Shown: piece by piece, positions 25,257-34,968 of the stretch
Layout of the letters: each line of letters begins with the position of its first letter
Numbering within the stretch: position 1 is the first letter of the stretch
Source of the DNA: Sphingobacterium corticibacter
Lineage (GTDB): Bacteria; Bacteroidota; Bacteroidia; Sphingobacteriales; Sphingobacteriaceae
DNA: 64,000 nucleotides
Direction: 5' to 3'
Assembly: GCF_003076635.1 (NCBI RefSeq)
Contig: NZ_QDKG01000007.1
Span: forward strand, 62,001-126,000
The notes under the pieces: generated by a model
What the model saw: the letters and a program-made list of their open reading frames with translations, nothing else
Told to the model about the DNA's origin: nothing
Database searches by the model: none
Program-made: the position numbers and the translations under genes

Positions 25257-27908
25257 ATGAAATACACATGTCTATCCTTATTATTACTTCTTAACTTAAG
25301 CATCTGTCATTCACAAATATCTCTTAAGGGAACTATCACTAGCGAACGATCTCAAACAAGTATTTTTGGTGCCACAGTTCAACTCAAAGACGTGAACACG
25401 TTGAAAATCATTTCCTATAGTAGTTCCAACGCAGATGGTTATTTCGAATTCAAAAATATAAAACCTGGCCAATATAGATTGGAAATAAACCACCTCACTT
25501 ACCATCCATATGACGAAGAATTAACTGTTTCAGACGATCCAAAGACCATTAGCTTAACAATTACATTGAGCGAATCGTCTAAATTATTAGATGAAATAGT
25601 GCTCCAAAAAAGTGTGCCTGCCACCATGAGTGGCGACACCATTAGTTATAATTTAAGTTTGTTGACGACAGGAAACGAACAGAAATTAAAGGATGTAATT
25701 ACTAGACTGCCTGGGCTTGAAATTAATGACAATGGAAAGATAATGGCTCATGGAAAAGTGATCAACGATCTAATGGTAAACGGGAAAAAGATGTTTGGAG
25801 ATAACCATCAGCTTGCGACCGAAAATATAAGTGCAGAAATGCTAGATGGTATTGATTTATTAAATAATCACGAAACATTCGCTGCCATCAAAGATATTGA
25901 AGGTAGTGATAAAACCGCACTTAACATTAAAATCAAAAAAGAGTATCTAGGCAAGATTACCGGCAATCTTGAAGCTTATGGTGCTTATCAAAATAGGTAC
26001 AATACACACGCCAATCTGTTTCGCTTTCACAACAAATCAAACATCGCTGCAATAGTAGACCTCAACAATACGGGTGAACAACCCCTATCGTTGCAGAACT
26101 ACCTTGATATGAACAAAAGTATTAAGCAGGACATGAAAAACAATGATCTTTCGTTATCCAATGCCAGGAATACAAGAGATATTCCTGAGTTTTTGCTGCA
26201 AAATAATGAGGTTGCATCAAGGAATTCACAATTCGCATCATTTGATTTTATACATCAGCCAACGAATAAAATAACGATTAACGGTTTTTCGATCTTTAAC
26301 TTTTCTAAAACATCTGAATCGGTATTATCTGAAAAAATTATTTTTACCGACGATGCGTCATTTCAAACTTTAGATCGGCTATCGAAACAGAATGGATTCT
26401 TCTTCAATCAAACGAAATTAAATCTAGACTATAAACCCAATGATAAGAGCCTATTCAACTATACAATTGCTTACGATCCTAACAGGATTATACAAGACCA
26501 ATTCGTCGATAACGAATTACGTAATGAAACCACCTATTTTGATGAAAATAGAAATCAAAGAAACTACTCGTTTGGACATCAATTCAGCTATATTCTAAGA
26601 CTAGATCGCACAAAGTTGCTTTCAGTTAATGCCTTTCAAGACATCAAAGATAATCGCGAAAATTTTGACTTAAGTAGCAATAGAGTTTTATTTAGAGGCG
26701 ATGAAAATGATCTTTTTCAACAAAATCGTATCAAAAAGAATGAAGTGGGATTTTTCGTGAAATACACCCAGAAACTAAACCAACACATAGCACGAGTGAA
26801 TACCGGCTTTGTGACGACTCGACAATCTTTTGCGATCGAAAATTTACTGAATACTGAAGAAAAAACGACTACAAACTTAGGGCTGAGTTACGGATTTGTG
26901 GATGGAGCAATCGTAAAAAAAGAAGGTTTACTCCAGTATCAAGCGAAAGTTGAATTTAGAAACTCCACCATAAGGTCTAGAAATGAAAATATTGATCAGT
27001 CTGTATTTCAGTTTTTGCCTGCAGCAGAACTAAAAATCGCATTCTCTCCTATTCATCATCTTTCTGCTGGATACAATAGAACATTTGACTTCGCACAAAT
27101 CGAAAACTTAAATGAAGTATCATATATCAGAGATTTCAGAACCCTAATATCTCCCTCCAGCATTTATTATGATGAAATCTTCACTCAAAACACCTACTCC
27201 CTGAATTACCTTAACATAAACCTTTATGACGGAAGAGTGATGATAGTAAATATTTCCAGAACTTATGGTAATCAAGTACGGTCAACGAATACCATCAATG
27301 AAATAACATTTAATGATGTCAGCTATATCGTATCGCCCATGAACAAATCTTGGAGCGCTAACTTAAGTTTTGAACAACGCGTTAAATTGCTCAAAAACAA
27401 AGTCAAGATCAATTTAAGTTATTTTAATACAGAAACTATTGGTTTCATTAATGGCGTTCCTAATCAGAACGCTAACAATATCTATTCGATAAGACCTTCA
27501 TTCCAGAGCAATTTTGATCAGTCTTACATTAATTATGAATCAGGGGTCAAATATTCCTATCAAACTTTTGATTTTAGTTTATTTGATAACAGAAATACAA
27601 TACAAACGATCTCCCCGTTTCTTAATATTAATGGTAGATGGGAATCTCAAAATATTCGCTATTTCATCGATAATATTTTTGAGAGTTATAAATCTAACGC
27701 AGTAACTCGCAATTTTTACAATTTAGGCGCCAAAATAATGTATGATAAAAAATCTGCGAAGGTTAAATACTGGTTGCAGGGCGTCAACATACTGAACATC
27801 AACAATCCTGAAATCATTAAGATTGCTTCGAGCAACAACATTTTCTCAACTGATATCATCAGAAGATTAGCCGGATACGCCGGACTTGGGGTGTCTTATG
27901 AGCTATAA
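25257..27908 (+). CDS. TonB-dependent-receptor-like outer membrane beta-barrel protein
   Basis: An 883-residue outer membrane protein. Signal peptide (residues 1-20, ending CHS-Q), then a CarboxypepD_reg-like beta-sandwich (about 22-108), then a plug-like segment (LKDVITRLPGLEINDNG, GKVINDLMVNGKKMF), then a large C-terminal barrel of the OMP_b-brl_3 kind. The frame also opens at a TTG 12 bases earlier; the ATG at 25257 begins the signal peptide. I see no TonB box. It is paired with the GLPGLI gene and the small peptide gene, probably as one operon, so export or uptake of a peptide is a reasonable but unproven idea. Confidence 0.85.
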   Translation: MKYTCLSLLLLLNLSICHSQISLKGTITSERSQTSIFGATVQLKDVNTLKIISYSSSNADGYFEFKNIKPGQYRLEINHLTYHPYDEELTVSDDPKTISLTITLSESSKLLDEIVLQKSVPATMSGDTISYNLSLLTTGNEQKLKDVITRLPGLEINDNGKIMAHGKVINDLMVNGKKMFGDNHQLATENISAEMLDGIDLLNNHETFAAIKDIEGSDKTALNIKIKKEYLGKITGNLEAYGAYQNRYNTHANLFRFHNKSNIAAIVDLNNTGEQPLSLQNYLDMNKSIKQDMKNNDLSLSNARNTRDIPEFLLQNNEVASRNSQFASFDFIHQPTNKITINGFSIFNFSKTSESVLSEKIIFTDDASFQTLDRLSKQNGFFFNQTKLNLDYKPNDKSLFNYTIAYDPNRIIQDQFVDNELRNETTYFDENRNQRNYSFGHQFSYILRLDRTKLLSVNAFQDIKDNRENFDLSSNRVLFRGDENDLFQQNRIKKNEVGFFVKYTQKLNQHIARVNTGFVTTRQSFAIENLLNTEEKTTTNLGLSYGFVDGAIVKKEGLLQYQAKVEFRNSTIRSRNENIDQSVFQFLPAAELKIAFSPIHHLSAGYNRTFDFAQIENLNEVSYIRDFRTLISPSSIYYDEIFTQNTYSLNYLNINLYDGRVMIVNISRTYGNQVRSTNTINEITFNDVSYIVSPMNKSWSANLSFEQRVKLLKNKVKINLSYFNTETIGFINGVPNQNANNIYSIRPSFQSNFDQSYINYESGVKYSYQTFDFSLFDNRNTIQTISPFLNINGRWESQNIRYFIDNIFESYKSNAVTRNFYNLGAKIMYDKKSAKVKYWLQGVNILNINNPEIIKIASSNNIFSTDIIRRLAGYAGLGVSYEL

Positions 27909-27909
27909 C

Positions 27910-28070
27910 TAAACAAGAAAAGCGGCCTAGCGGCCGCTTCTCTTATATTCTATGATTCTAAACTGCTATTGATAAGCAAATACGTTATCCAAATCATTAT
28001 TAGAATCGAATGTGCAGTTTTGGTCAACCAATTCACCTGTTCCGATGTTGATAACCATGCCGTGTACTGC
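27910..28070. repeat. Direct repeat, right copy (intact can 3' end plus terminator)
   Basis: Counterpart of 23761-23920. Here the can reading frame is intact and the shared segment continues into the complete gene. Similarity begins two bases after the stop of the barrel gene. Confidence 0.9.
27915..27944. terminator. Bidirectional terminator between barrel gene and can
   Basis: 13-bp stem with one mismatch (27915-27927 with 27932-27944), TAGC loop, between convergent genes. Confidence 0.75.
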
Positions 28071-28613
28071 CAAATCTTGTCCATTTTTCCATGCGTTTTG
28101 CACGATGGATGTAGTACACAAATTGAAAACTTGCTCTTTTACATTCAGCTCTACCAGACGATCCACTCGTTTTTCTTCGTCCTTAATGCTATCGATCTCT
28201 TGTGAATGCAAACGGTATACATCTTTGATATGGCACAACCAGTTGTCGATAATACCAAATTGTTTCCGACTCAATGAAGCTGCTACACCACCACAACCAT
28301 AGTGCCCAGCCACGATAATATGCTTGATCTTCAATACATTTACAGCATAGTCTAATACCGAAAGCATACTCATATCGGAGTGCACACACATATTAGCAAT
28401 GTTGCGGTGTACAAATACTTCACCTGGTTTGCGACCCGTGATTTCATTGGCAGGTACACGGCTATCCGCGCAACCGATCCATAGAATCTCTGGACTTTGT
28501 CCCTTCGCTAATTGCTGGAATCGACCTGATTCATCTTTGCTTACGAAATCTACCCAATCCTTATTTCCTTCCAAAATTTCATTGAAGCTTTTCTCTAAAG
28601 CTTGATTTCCCAT
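27966..28613 (-). CDS. can: Beta-class carbonic anhydrase
   Basis: A 215-residue cytosolic zinc enzyme interconverting CO2 and bicarbonate. The zinc ligands are in CADSRVPA (Cys and the Asp/Arg dyad) and in AGHYGCGGV (His and Cys). The blocks GEVFVHRNIANM and SMLSVLDYAV are also typical. Its last 34 codons and terminator exist a second time at 23761-23920, beyond the AT-rich cassette. It is monocistronic. Confidence 0.95.
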   Translation of the reverse strand: MGNQALEKSFNEILEGNKDWVDFVSKDESGRFQQLAKGQSPEILWIGCADSRVPANEITGRKPGEVFVHRNIANMCVHSDMSMLSVLDYAVNVLKIKHIIVAGHYGCGGVAASLSRKQFGIIDNWLCHIKDVYRLHSQEIDSIKDEEKRVDRLVELNVKEQVFNLCTTSIVQNAWKNGQDLAVHGMVINIGTGELVDQNCTFDSNNDLDNVFAYQ

Positions 28614-28798
28614 AATATTTGATTTTATTGATATCTCTAATTTATGTTGATTACCTCATCCCGCTTCACGAGACAGATTCATCTGTCGCTCCACAGCACA
28701 TTATCTAGCAAAATTGTCGCCAAAGATGGCGTAAGTAAAAGAGTAGATGACTGTCTTAAACAAAATTAACAAAATTTATATCCCACGGGATAATGTTT

Positions 28799-28806
28799 TA
28801 TCTTTG
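28799..28806 (+). promoter_or_regulatory. Putative -7 element of the nucleotidyltransferase gene
   Basis: TATCTTTG matches TAnnTTTG, 46 bases before the ATG. No clear -33 box is seen. Confidence 0.45.
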
Positions 28807-28852
28807 GCACTTCACTTGAAGGTGATGATATCAAAATAAATTGAAGTACCTC

Positions 28853-29767
28853 ATGAACAAACCTACACTAGTAGTACTTGCAGCAGGAATGGCTAGCCGA
28901 TACGGGTCGCTAAAACAGGTCGACGGCTTTGGACCGCATAAAGAAACGATCATAGATTATTCTATCTATGATGCCGTTCGGGCAGGTTTTGGAAAAGTTG
29001 TATTCGTCATCCGCGAGGAGTTTGAGGAAGTGATGCGCAATACCTTCGATGAAAAATTGCGTGGCAAAATCGAAGTGGCTTATGCATTTCAGAATTTTGA
29101 TCTTCGTCGTTTTGGCATTGATCGCGATATTGAACGCGCAAAACCTTGGGGTACAGCACACGCGGTGATGTCGGCCAAGGATCAAGTCCAAGAAAACTTC
29201 TGCGTAATCAATGCGGATGATTTTTATGGTTTTGATGCATTTGACAAGATGGCTCAATTCCTTACCAAAGATGTTTCGGACAGCAATATGGCCTTGATGG
29301 GTTTCCAACTAGGCAACACGATGTCTGATTATGGTTACGTTTCACGTGGCGTATGTGAAGTGGATGCCGAAGGCAATATGCAGTCGGTCACCGAGCGTAC
29401 CAATATTTTTTATGTGAAGGGCGAAGATGGCTCGACAAAGATCGTATTCGAAGAAGATGGCGTACAGCATGAACTTCCTTTTGATACGCGTGTATCGATG
29501 AATTTCTGGGGTTTCACGCCACATATCTTCACCGTGCTTCAGGACTTATTCCCAGATTTTGTCGCGCAAAATGCTGACAATCCAAAAGCGGAGTTTTTTA
29601 TCCCGACGATCCCAGATTATATGGTAAAAAATAATCAGGCCGATTTTAAAGTGATTCCGACTTCGTCCAAATGGTTTGGCGTAACGTACAAAGAAGATAA
29701 ACCCATCGTACAGGAAAGTATTTCTGAATTAATCAAAAACGGCACTTATCCTGCTAAGTTATTCTAA
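28853..29767 (+). CDS. Sugar nucleotidyltransferase-like protein (NTP_transferase)
   Basis: A 304-residue nucleotidyltransferase-fold protein. The N-terminal nucleotide loop LAAGMASRYGSLKQVDGFG is a variant of the LAAGxGxRLxPLT pattern; NADDFYG (about residue 123) supplies the metal-binding Asp; the C-terminus has the KWFGVTYKED block. I chose the ATG at 28853 over an upstream TTG because it puts the strand and loop at the usual distance. The exact sugar is not clear; Bacteroidota have many copies near sugar-kinase genes, but none is adjacent here. Confidence 0.8.
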   Translation: MNKPTLVVLAAGMASRYGSLKQVDGFGPHKETIIDYSIYDAVRAGFGKVVFVIREEFEEVMRNTFDEKLRGKIEVAYAFQNFDLRRFGIDRDIERAKPWGTAHAVMSAKDQVQENFCVINADDFYGFDAFDKMAQFLTKDVSDSNMALMGFQLGNTMSDYGYVSRGVCEVDAEGNMQSVTERTNIFYVKGEDGSTKIVFEEDGVQHELPFDTRVSMNFWGFTPHIFTVLQDLFPDFVAQNADNPKAEFFIPTIPDYMVKNNQADFKVIPTSSKWFGVTYKEDKPIVQESISELIKNGTYPAKLF

Positions 29768-29772
29768 TCGGA

Positions 29773-31053
29773 TTAGTACTTATATTTACTTTTCCATTTT
29801 TCGCGCAGCGAATGCCTTATTTTATCCTCGGCCGCATTGTGGCCGGGGTCATATAATTTGGTTCCCGACAACTCATTTGGCATAAATTCCTGATCTACAA
29901 AATTGCCTGGAAATGCGTGCGCATACTGGTATTCTGTTCCATAATCTAGCTCTTTCATCAGTTTGGTGGGCGCATTGCGCAAATGCAAAGGCACTGATAA
30001 ATCACCCGTACGTTTTACTAAGGCTTGCGCCTGATTAATCGCTTCGTACGCCGCATTGCTCTTCGCAGAGCTAGCCAGATAGGTCACCGTTTGGGACAAA
30101 ATGATTCTCGACTCTGGCCAGCCAATCACATTGACGGCTTGAAAACAATTATTCGCCAACAACAGGGCATTCGGATTGGCATTGCCAATATCTTCGGAAG
30201 CCAAAATCAACAAGCGTCGAGCAATAAATTTAGGGTCTTCGCCTCCGGCAATCATTCGCGCCAGCCAATACACTGCCGCATTGGGATCGCTACCTCGAAT
30301 CGATTTGATAAAAGCAGAAATGATATCGTAGTGCTGCTCGCCCGTTTTATCATAGCGAGCCATATTTTGCTGCACCTGTTTCAACACAAAATCATTGTCA
30401 ATGACTGTTTTTTGCTGATGCGCCGCCTGCGCAACGAGTTCCAACACATTGAGCAACCTCCGTGCATCTCCACCCGACAAACGAAGTAGCGCTTCATATT
30501 CTTTGATCTCCAACTGTTGCTCGCGCAATGTCTCGTCGTTCTGTAGCGCATGCTGAATGATAGACACCAGCTGCTCCTCCGAAAGGGATTCTAAAACGTA
30601 CACCTGACAGCGGGATAATAGCGCGCTGATGACTTCAAAAGAAGGATTTTCAGTAGTCGCGCCAATCAAGGTAACTAAACCCTTCTCCACAGCGCCTAAC
30701 AAAGAGTCTTGCTGTGATTTGGAGAAACGGTGGATCTCATCGATAAATAGGATCGGTTGCTCTTGGTTGAACTCAAAAAGCTGACGTGCTTTCTCGATTA
30801 CTTCGCGCACTTCCTTCACGCCAGATTGGATGGCACTCAGACTGAAAAATGGTCGGTCAATTTCTTTGGCAAACAATAGCGCTAAAGTAGTTTTGCCCAC
30901 GCCCGGAGGCCCCCACAGAATCATGGAAGGAATATTTTTTTGCTGAATTGCGTTGTACAATACCGCTCCCTCTCCGACAATATGACTCTGTCCAATGTAT
31001 TCGGAAAGGTTCTTGGGGCGCATTCGCTCTGCTAAAGGTATCTTAGTTGCCAT
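29773..31053 (-). CDS. rarA: Replication-associated recombination protein A (RarA/MgsA)
   Basis: A 426-residue AAA+ ATPase acting at stalled replication forks. Walker A is GPPGVGKTT (about residues 48-56), Walker B is LFIDEIHRF (about 100-108), sensor 1 is GATTENPSFE, and the C-terminal tetramerisation region is present (QYAHAFPGNFVDQEFMPN). The length is within the family range. The stop lies 5 bases from the convergent nucleotidyltransferase gene; no hairpin separates them, so the transcripts may overlap. Confidence 0.94.
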   Translation of the reverse strand: MATKIPLAERMRPKNLSEYIGQSHIVGEGAVLYNAIQQKNIPSMILWGPPGVGKTTLALLFAKEIDRPFFSLSAIQSGVKEVREVIEKARQLFEFNQEQPILFIDEIHRFSKSQQDSLLGAVEKGLVTLIGATTENPSFEVISALLSRCQVYVLESLSEEQLVSIIQHALQNDETLREQQLEIKEYEALLRLSGGDARRLLNVLELVAQAAHQQKTVIDNDFVLKQVQQNMARYDKTGEQHYDIISAFIKSIRGSDPNAAVYWLARMIAGGEDPKFIARRLLILASEDIGNANPNALLLANNCFQAVNVIGWPESRIILSQTVTYLASSAKSNAAYEAINQAQALVKRTGDLSVPLHLRNAPTKLMKELDYGTEYQYAHAFPGNFVDQEFMPNELSGTKLYDPGHNAAEDKIRHSLREKWKSKYKY

Positions 31054-31149
31054 CTGTCTACTCGTATTTACCGTCTCATTTATGCCTGCCTAAGTTAACA
31101 GATTTCATCCGGATTCTGTTTCTCACGAAAAGAACATTAACTTACTCAA

Positions 31150-31157
31150 TACTTTTG
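31150..31157 (+). promoter_or_regulatory. Putative -7 element of the TPR protein gene
   Basis: TACTTTTG matches TAnnTTTG, 17 bases before the start codon, implying a very short leader. Confidence 0.4.
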
Positions 31158-31174
31158 TATCTTAGCTTAGAACG

Positions 31175-32263
31175 ATGAAGCACATACAGAAGATATTTGT
31201 CACGGTAGGTTCGCTTTGCGTCCTATGCGGCACCACACAGGCTCAGTCGGCGAAGCCGACGGTAGAATCTACTCCAAAGTACAATCCCACATTTGACGGA
31301 ATTGGGCCAAAGGTCTATTTTCTACCTCCACCTCGTACGGAAAATGAAGTCTTAATCGATGATTACGCAGAGAAAAGGGTGTTTCATGACTCTATCGCGC
31401 GTGCTATGCAATTTCAAGACCTGCTTACTGAATTTCGTTTTACTAGCAAAAGACACTTAGTACAGCAGTACTATCAGCAACTTCCAGCTACTAGCGAAGA
31501 ATGGAACAAAGCGATCAATCAGGAAACTTCGTTGGGTAATACTGCTTTTGCTGCAGCGTTGATGAATGAATATGCTTGGCTTTCTCTTAATAAACATTTT
31601 TTACCTCAAACCGTTGGCTTGCTCATCGGTGCAGTGGATTTAGAAAGTGGAAACGTACTAGAAGACGACTTTACGGCCTTACAACGCAACCTGGCGGATG
31701 TATACCTATACAACCGCAATTATCGTGAAGCAGCCGCTTTGCAAGAACGCTTATTGGCAAAGTTAGACAGACATAGTTCGATCGTGGAACAAGCACATGC
31801 CTATACGAGGATGGCCTTGGTACAAGCCTATCTTAAAGATTATAAACTGGCCGAAAATTCGATCATTCGCAAGGCGATTCCATTGTACAATCGCGCCAAA
31901 GATCGGCAAAGCAAAGTGCTGGCTTGGCAGCTACTAGCTTCTATCTACCAGATGCACGATAAGCATACAGAAGCACAGTGGTTTTTGATTCAGGCGCGTG
32001 ATTTAGCCGCTGCTAGCAACTTCCGCCGGGAGTTGGGTACGATCGAATATATGCTCGCATCATCAAAGCTTGAACAAAAAAATTATAAAGTTGCTTTGTT
32101 AGAATTCGCTAGAGCGGAGGAATTGGCCGTGGAGGAAAAGGATCCTTTGCTTCAGTTGGCTATCCACGACAAAAAAGGGGAAGCGCATCTTGCCTTATCT
32201 CAGTTTAAAGAAGCCAAAGAGGAGTTGACGCAATACTGGAAATTGCGCGAACAACTGTTTTAG
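31175..32263 (+). CDS. Secreted tetratricopeptide-repeat protein
   Basis: A 362-residue exported protein. The signal peptide is residues 1-24 (ending TQA-Q). From about residue 130 to the end it is all helical with regularly spaced Ala/Tyr/Leu positions typical of TPR repeats (ALQERLLAKLDRHS, YTRMALVQAYLKDYKLAEN, WQLLASIYQMHDKHTEA, LLEFARAEELAVE, AHLALSQFKEAKEEL), about five to six repeats. No catalytic domain. Likely a periplasmic scaffold; partner unknown. Confidence 0.8.
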   Translation: MKHIQKIFVTVGSLCVLCGTTQAQSAKPTVESTPKYNPTFDGIGPKVYFLPPPRTENEVLIDDYAEKRVFHDSIARAMQFQDLLTEFRFTSKRHLVQQYYQQLPATSEEWNKAINQETSLGNTAFAAALMNEYAWLSLNKHFLPQTVGLLIGAVDLESGNVLEDDFTALQRNLADVYLYNRNYREAAALQERLLAKLDRHSSIVEQAHAYTRMALVQAYLKDYKLAENSIIRKAIPLYNRAKDRQSKVLAWQLLASIYQMHDKHTEAQWFLIQARDLAAASNFRRELGTIEYMLASSKLEQKNYKVALLEFARAEELAVEEKDPLLQLAIHDKKGEAHLALSQFKEAKEELTQYWKLREQLF

Positions 32264-32328
32264 GTTTTTAGATCGGTTTCCTTCGGAGCTGCCTTCGGCG
32301 ATTGTCGCACCTCCTTGCGAGGACGTAG

Positions 32329-32373
32329 TGAATCGCGTTATTGCGAAGCCGAAGTATGAGGCTGCGGCAATCT
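32329..32373 (+). repeat. Dispersed intergenic repeat, copy B
   Basis: Matches the reverse complement of 9733-9788 (GAGGACGT ... TTGCGAAGCCGAAGTATGAG ... GCAATCT). A nine-base block AGTGAATCG is extra here. Confidence 0.6.
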
Positions 32374-32497
32374 TTTAAATCGCGTCATTGCTAACTAGAG
32401 TAACGATAGTCGGCCATCTAGCGCTATAACTTTATAAAACCTTATCAACGCTATTGACAAAAAGTGAGATCGCTTCGTGCACTCGCGATGACGCAAT

Positions 32498-32533
32498 AAA
32501 AAAGGTAGCAAGCCACAGCTTACTACCTTTTTT
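32498..32533. terminator. Bidirectional terminator between TPR gene and processing protease
   Basis: 16-bp stem with one mismatch (32498-32513 with 32518-32533), 4-base loop, A6 on one flank and T6 on the other. Confidence 0.85.
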
Positions 32534-32565
32534 ACTTATCTAAAATCCCTATTCAGGATCAGCGA

Positions 32566-34686
32566 TTATTTCTTGTTCAACCGGATATAATCCGTCATCA
32601 CGGTCAAACTCTCATCTAAGATGAAGTCGAACTCATGCTGCGGCTGCGGCTTACCTTCTTCCCAAAGTGGCAGACCCATGTATTTTAGCTGCTGGTTGAC
32701 ACGTGTGCGATTATCTTTTTTGAACTGATCGCGCTCCGCTTTCAACTTAGTTTCATTCAAACTTACTTTCGGAATAGAATCCTCTTCATTGAACTTTTTG
32801 ATGTCTTCTAATAAGAATCCATAAGCAGGCGATTTCTCAATACGCTTTTGGTGCTTTTCATTCAATGATTTATTGATGGTATTCAAATCAGCCACCGCTT
32901 TAAATGGAGCTGCTTTAATGGAATCCCATGGCAATGCTGCTGGCTCTGAGCTTTCACCAAATTTATCAGCAGAGAACTGAGAAGGGAATGATACATCCGC
33001 TTCTACACCACGGTGTTGCGTGCTACTGCCACTCACGCGGTAGTACATACCCATCGTCACATTGATCTGGCCAAACTCTGGCGCACCCGCCGGAATGTTC
33101 TCATTCTTTTTAGTTTCGCTTGCATCAGAAGCTTTGAGCAACAAACGACTTGTTGTGCTGATAAAACGTGACATATCCAAAGCAGACTGCACGGTACCTT
33201 TTCCGAACGTGGTAGAACCTAAGATCACACCGCGGCCATAATCTTGAATTGCTCCAGCAAAGATCTCTGACGCAGAAGCCGAGAATCTATTGACCATCAC
33301 ACCCAATGGACCATCCCAAGAAACGCCTGGCTCGCGGTCGCTGTTGATCTCGACACGATTACGCACATCTTTTACTTGTACTACTGGCCCTTGATCAATA
33401 AATAAACCGGTCAACTCAATGGCTTCTTGTAATGAACCACCACCATTGTTTCTCAAATCCAACACGACAGCTTGCACATCTTTTTGCTTCAATGTATCTA
33501 AGATATAGCGGATATCGCGTGTTGCACTCTTATAGTTTGGATCGCGACGGCGTAATGCTTCAAAATCGATATAGAATTTCGGCAAGCTAATAACGCCTAC
33601 TTTATAATTGGCACCATCATCGCCTTTCACGTCTTTGATCTCATATTTGGCAGAACCTTCAGCCAATACGATTTTATCACGCGTTAGCTCCACAATTTTA
33701 GGTTGTGCCGTTAAATCTTGTCCTGCTGGAATCACGCGCAGTCTTACAACCGTTCCTTTCGGACCTTTGATCTTGGATACCGCAGCATCCAATCGCCAAC
33801 CAATGATATCCTCAAATTCACCATTACCTTGTGCTACGCCAATAATACGATCGTTAATTTTTAGACGCTTATCTTTAAATGCTGGTCCACCAGCGATAAT
33901 GTCTGTAATCTTAACCGTTTCGTTTTCCATCATCAGCTGTGCGCCAATACCTTCCAGCGTGTTGGACATACTTTCGTTGAATGCCTGCGCAAAGAAAGGA
34001 TTGTAGTACGTAGTGTGTGGATCTACTGCATCGGTAAGCGAACCCATCACCACTTGAAACACTTCGTTGGAATCAATTTTCTTCGCTTGCGAGATTAAGT
34101 TTTTGTAGCGAGAACGTAATACTTCTTTATGCTTTTCCATGCTGGTGGTATCACTACCAATCAGCTTCAAGTTCAATAAATCGTACTTGACACGTTTGCG
34201 CCACTGATCATTTACTTCATCCTGTGTCTTGAACCAACCTAATTTCTCGCGGTTATTGATGTATTCCTCTTCTATGGTAAAATCATGGTCAGCATCTACT
34301 TGAGATAGTGCATATTCCATGCTCTCGATGTAGCGTTTTGCATACTGGTTAAACATATAAAAAGGAGCAGATAAATCTCCTTCTTTGAAATCTTGGCTGA
34401 TAGTCGTACGAAATTGTTCAAAATCATCAATGTCGGATTGCAATAAGTAGACTTTGCCCATGTCGACACTTTTCAACAAATTGTTGTATACGATATTGGA
34501 CAACGAATCACCCATCGCTACTTTCTTGTAACTGATGTTTTCTAAAATATTAGCCACTTCCTTGGCAATCACCTCATGCTGTGCCGAAGGCTTTAAGGTT
34601 TCTTCTTGATTCAGACTTACTCTAGGTTTCGATCCACAGGCCAACACCGACACTAACACCAACGAAACTAACAACTGTTTAAACAT
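32566..34686 (-). CDS. prc: Carboxy-terminal processing protease (Prc/Tsp, S41), lipoprotein
   Basis: A 706-residue S41A protease. I chose the ATG at 34686 because it begins a lipoprotein signal (MFKQLLVSLVLVSVLACG, lipobox LAC); an upstream ATG at 34713 adds nine residues in front. Order: N-terminal helical domain, PDZ (about 230-320, beginning EGIGAQLMMENETVKI), then the S41 fold with Ser in RFSASASE and Lys in FGKGTVQ. The C-terminal Tsp domain is present, making it the long E. coli Prc type, not the short CtpA type. It degrades or trims periplasmic proteins by their C-termini. Confidence 0.92.
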   Translation of the reverse strand: MFKQLLVSLVLVSVLACGSKPRVSLNQEETLKPSAQHEVIAKEVANILENISYKKVAMGDSLSNIVYNNLLKSVDMGKVYLLQSDIDDFEQFRTTISQDFKEGDLSAPFYMFNQYAKRYIESMEYALSQVDADHDFTIEEEYINNREKLGWFKTQDEVNDQWRKRVKYDLLNLKLIGSDTTSMEKHKEVLRSRYKNLISQAKKIDSNEVFQVVMGSLTDAVDPHTTYYNPFFAQAFNESMSNTLEGIGAQLMMENETVKITDIIAGGPAFKDKRLKINDRIIGVAQGNGEFEDIIGWRLDAAVSKIKGPKGTVVRLRVIPAGQDLTAQPKIVELTRDKIVLAEGSAKYEIKDVKGDDGANYKVGVISLPKFYIDFEALRRRDPNYKSATRDIRYILDTLKQKDVQAVVLDLRNNGGGSLQEAIELTGLFIDQGPVVQVKDVRNRVEINSDREPGVSWDGPLGVMVNRFSASASEIFAGAIQDYGRGVILGSTTFGKGTVQSALDMSRFISTTSRLLLKASDASETKKNENIPAGAPEFGQINVTMGMYYRVSGSSTQHRGVEADVSFPSQFSADKFGESSEPAALPWDSIKAAPFKAVADLNTINKSLNEKHQKRIEKSPAYGFLLEDIKKFNEEDSIPKVSLNETKLKAERDQFKKDNRTRVNQQLKYMGLPLWEEGKPQPQHEFDFILDESLTVMTDYIRLNKK

Positions 34687-34904
34687 ATATATTGTCTGAT
34701 TTAAATGTATCATTCTAAGAATTAAAATCCGGATCTATTGCATGCTTTCCGCTTCACCAATATAGGAAACATTTTGCGATGTGTAGATAGATTAGCCTGT
34801 AAATTTAAAGAATTATCGACCAAGTAATTCCTTTTTAAGATTTATTAACGAATGGAAACCCGCTTTATGCTACATTTTCAACCGCGACCGATGTCACCAT
34901 TTAC

Positions 34905-34935
34905 CAAAAAGGCTGTTCCTTATGCTGAACAGCCT
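34905..34935 (-). terminator. Terminator of the M28 peptidase gene
   Basis: 9-bp stem (34910-34918 with 34927-34935). On the minus strand it is followed directly by TTTTTGG, a U tract. Confidence 0.75.
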
Positions 34936-34968
34936 CTCTGGCAAAATGTTTGGCTGTTGCTTGCTACA

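Larger units (their letters stand above)
32264..32565. other. Gene-free interval with dispersed repeats and a terminator
   Basis: About 300 bases between two convergent genes. Contains a longer REP-like repeat (32329-32373), a short related element near 32467-32496 (GATCGCTTCGTG...CGCGATGACGC), and the terminator at 32498-32533. No protein-like frame. Confidence 0.6.
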
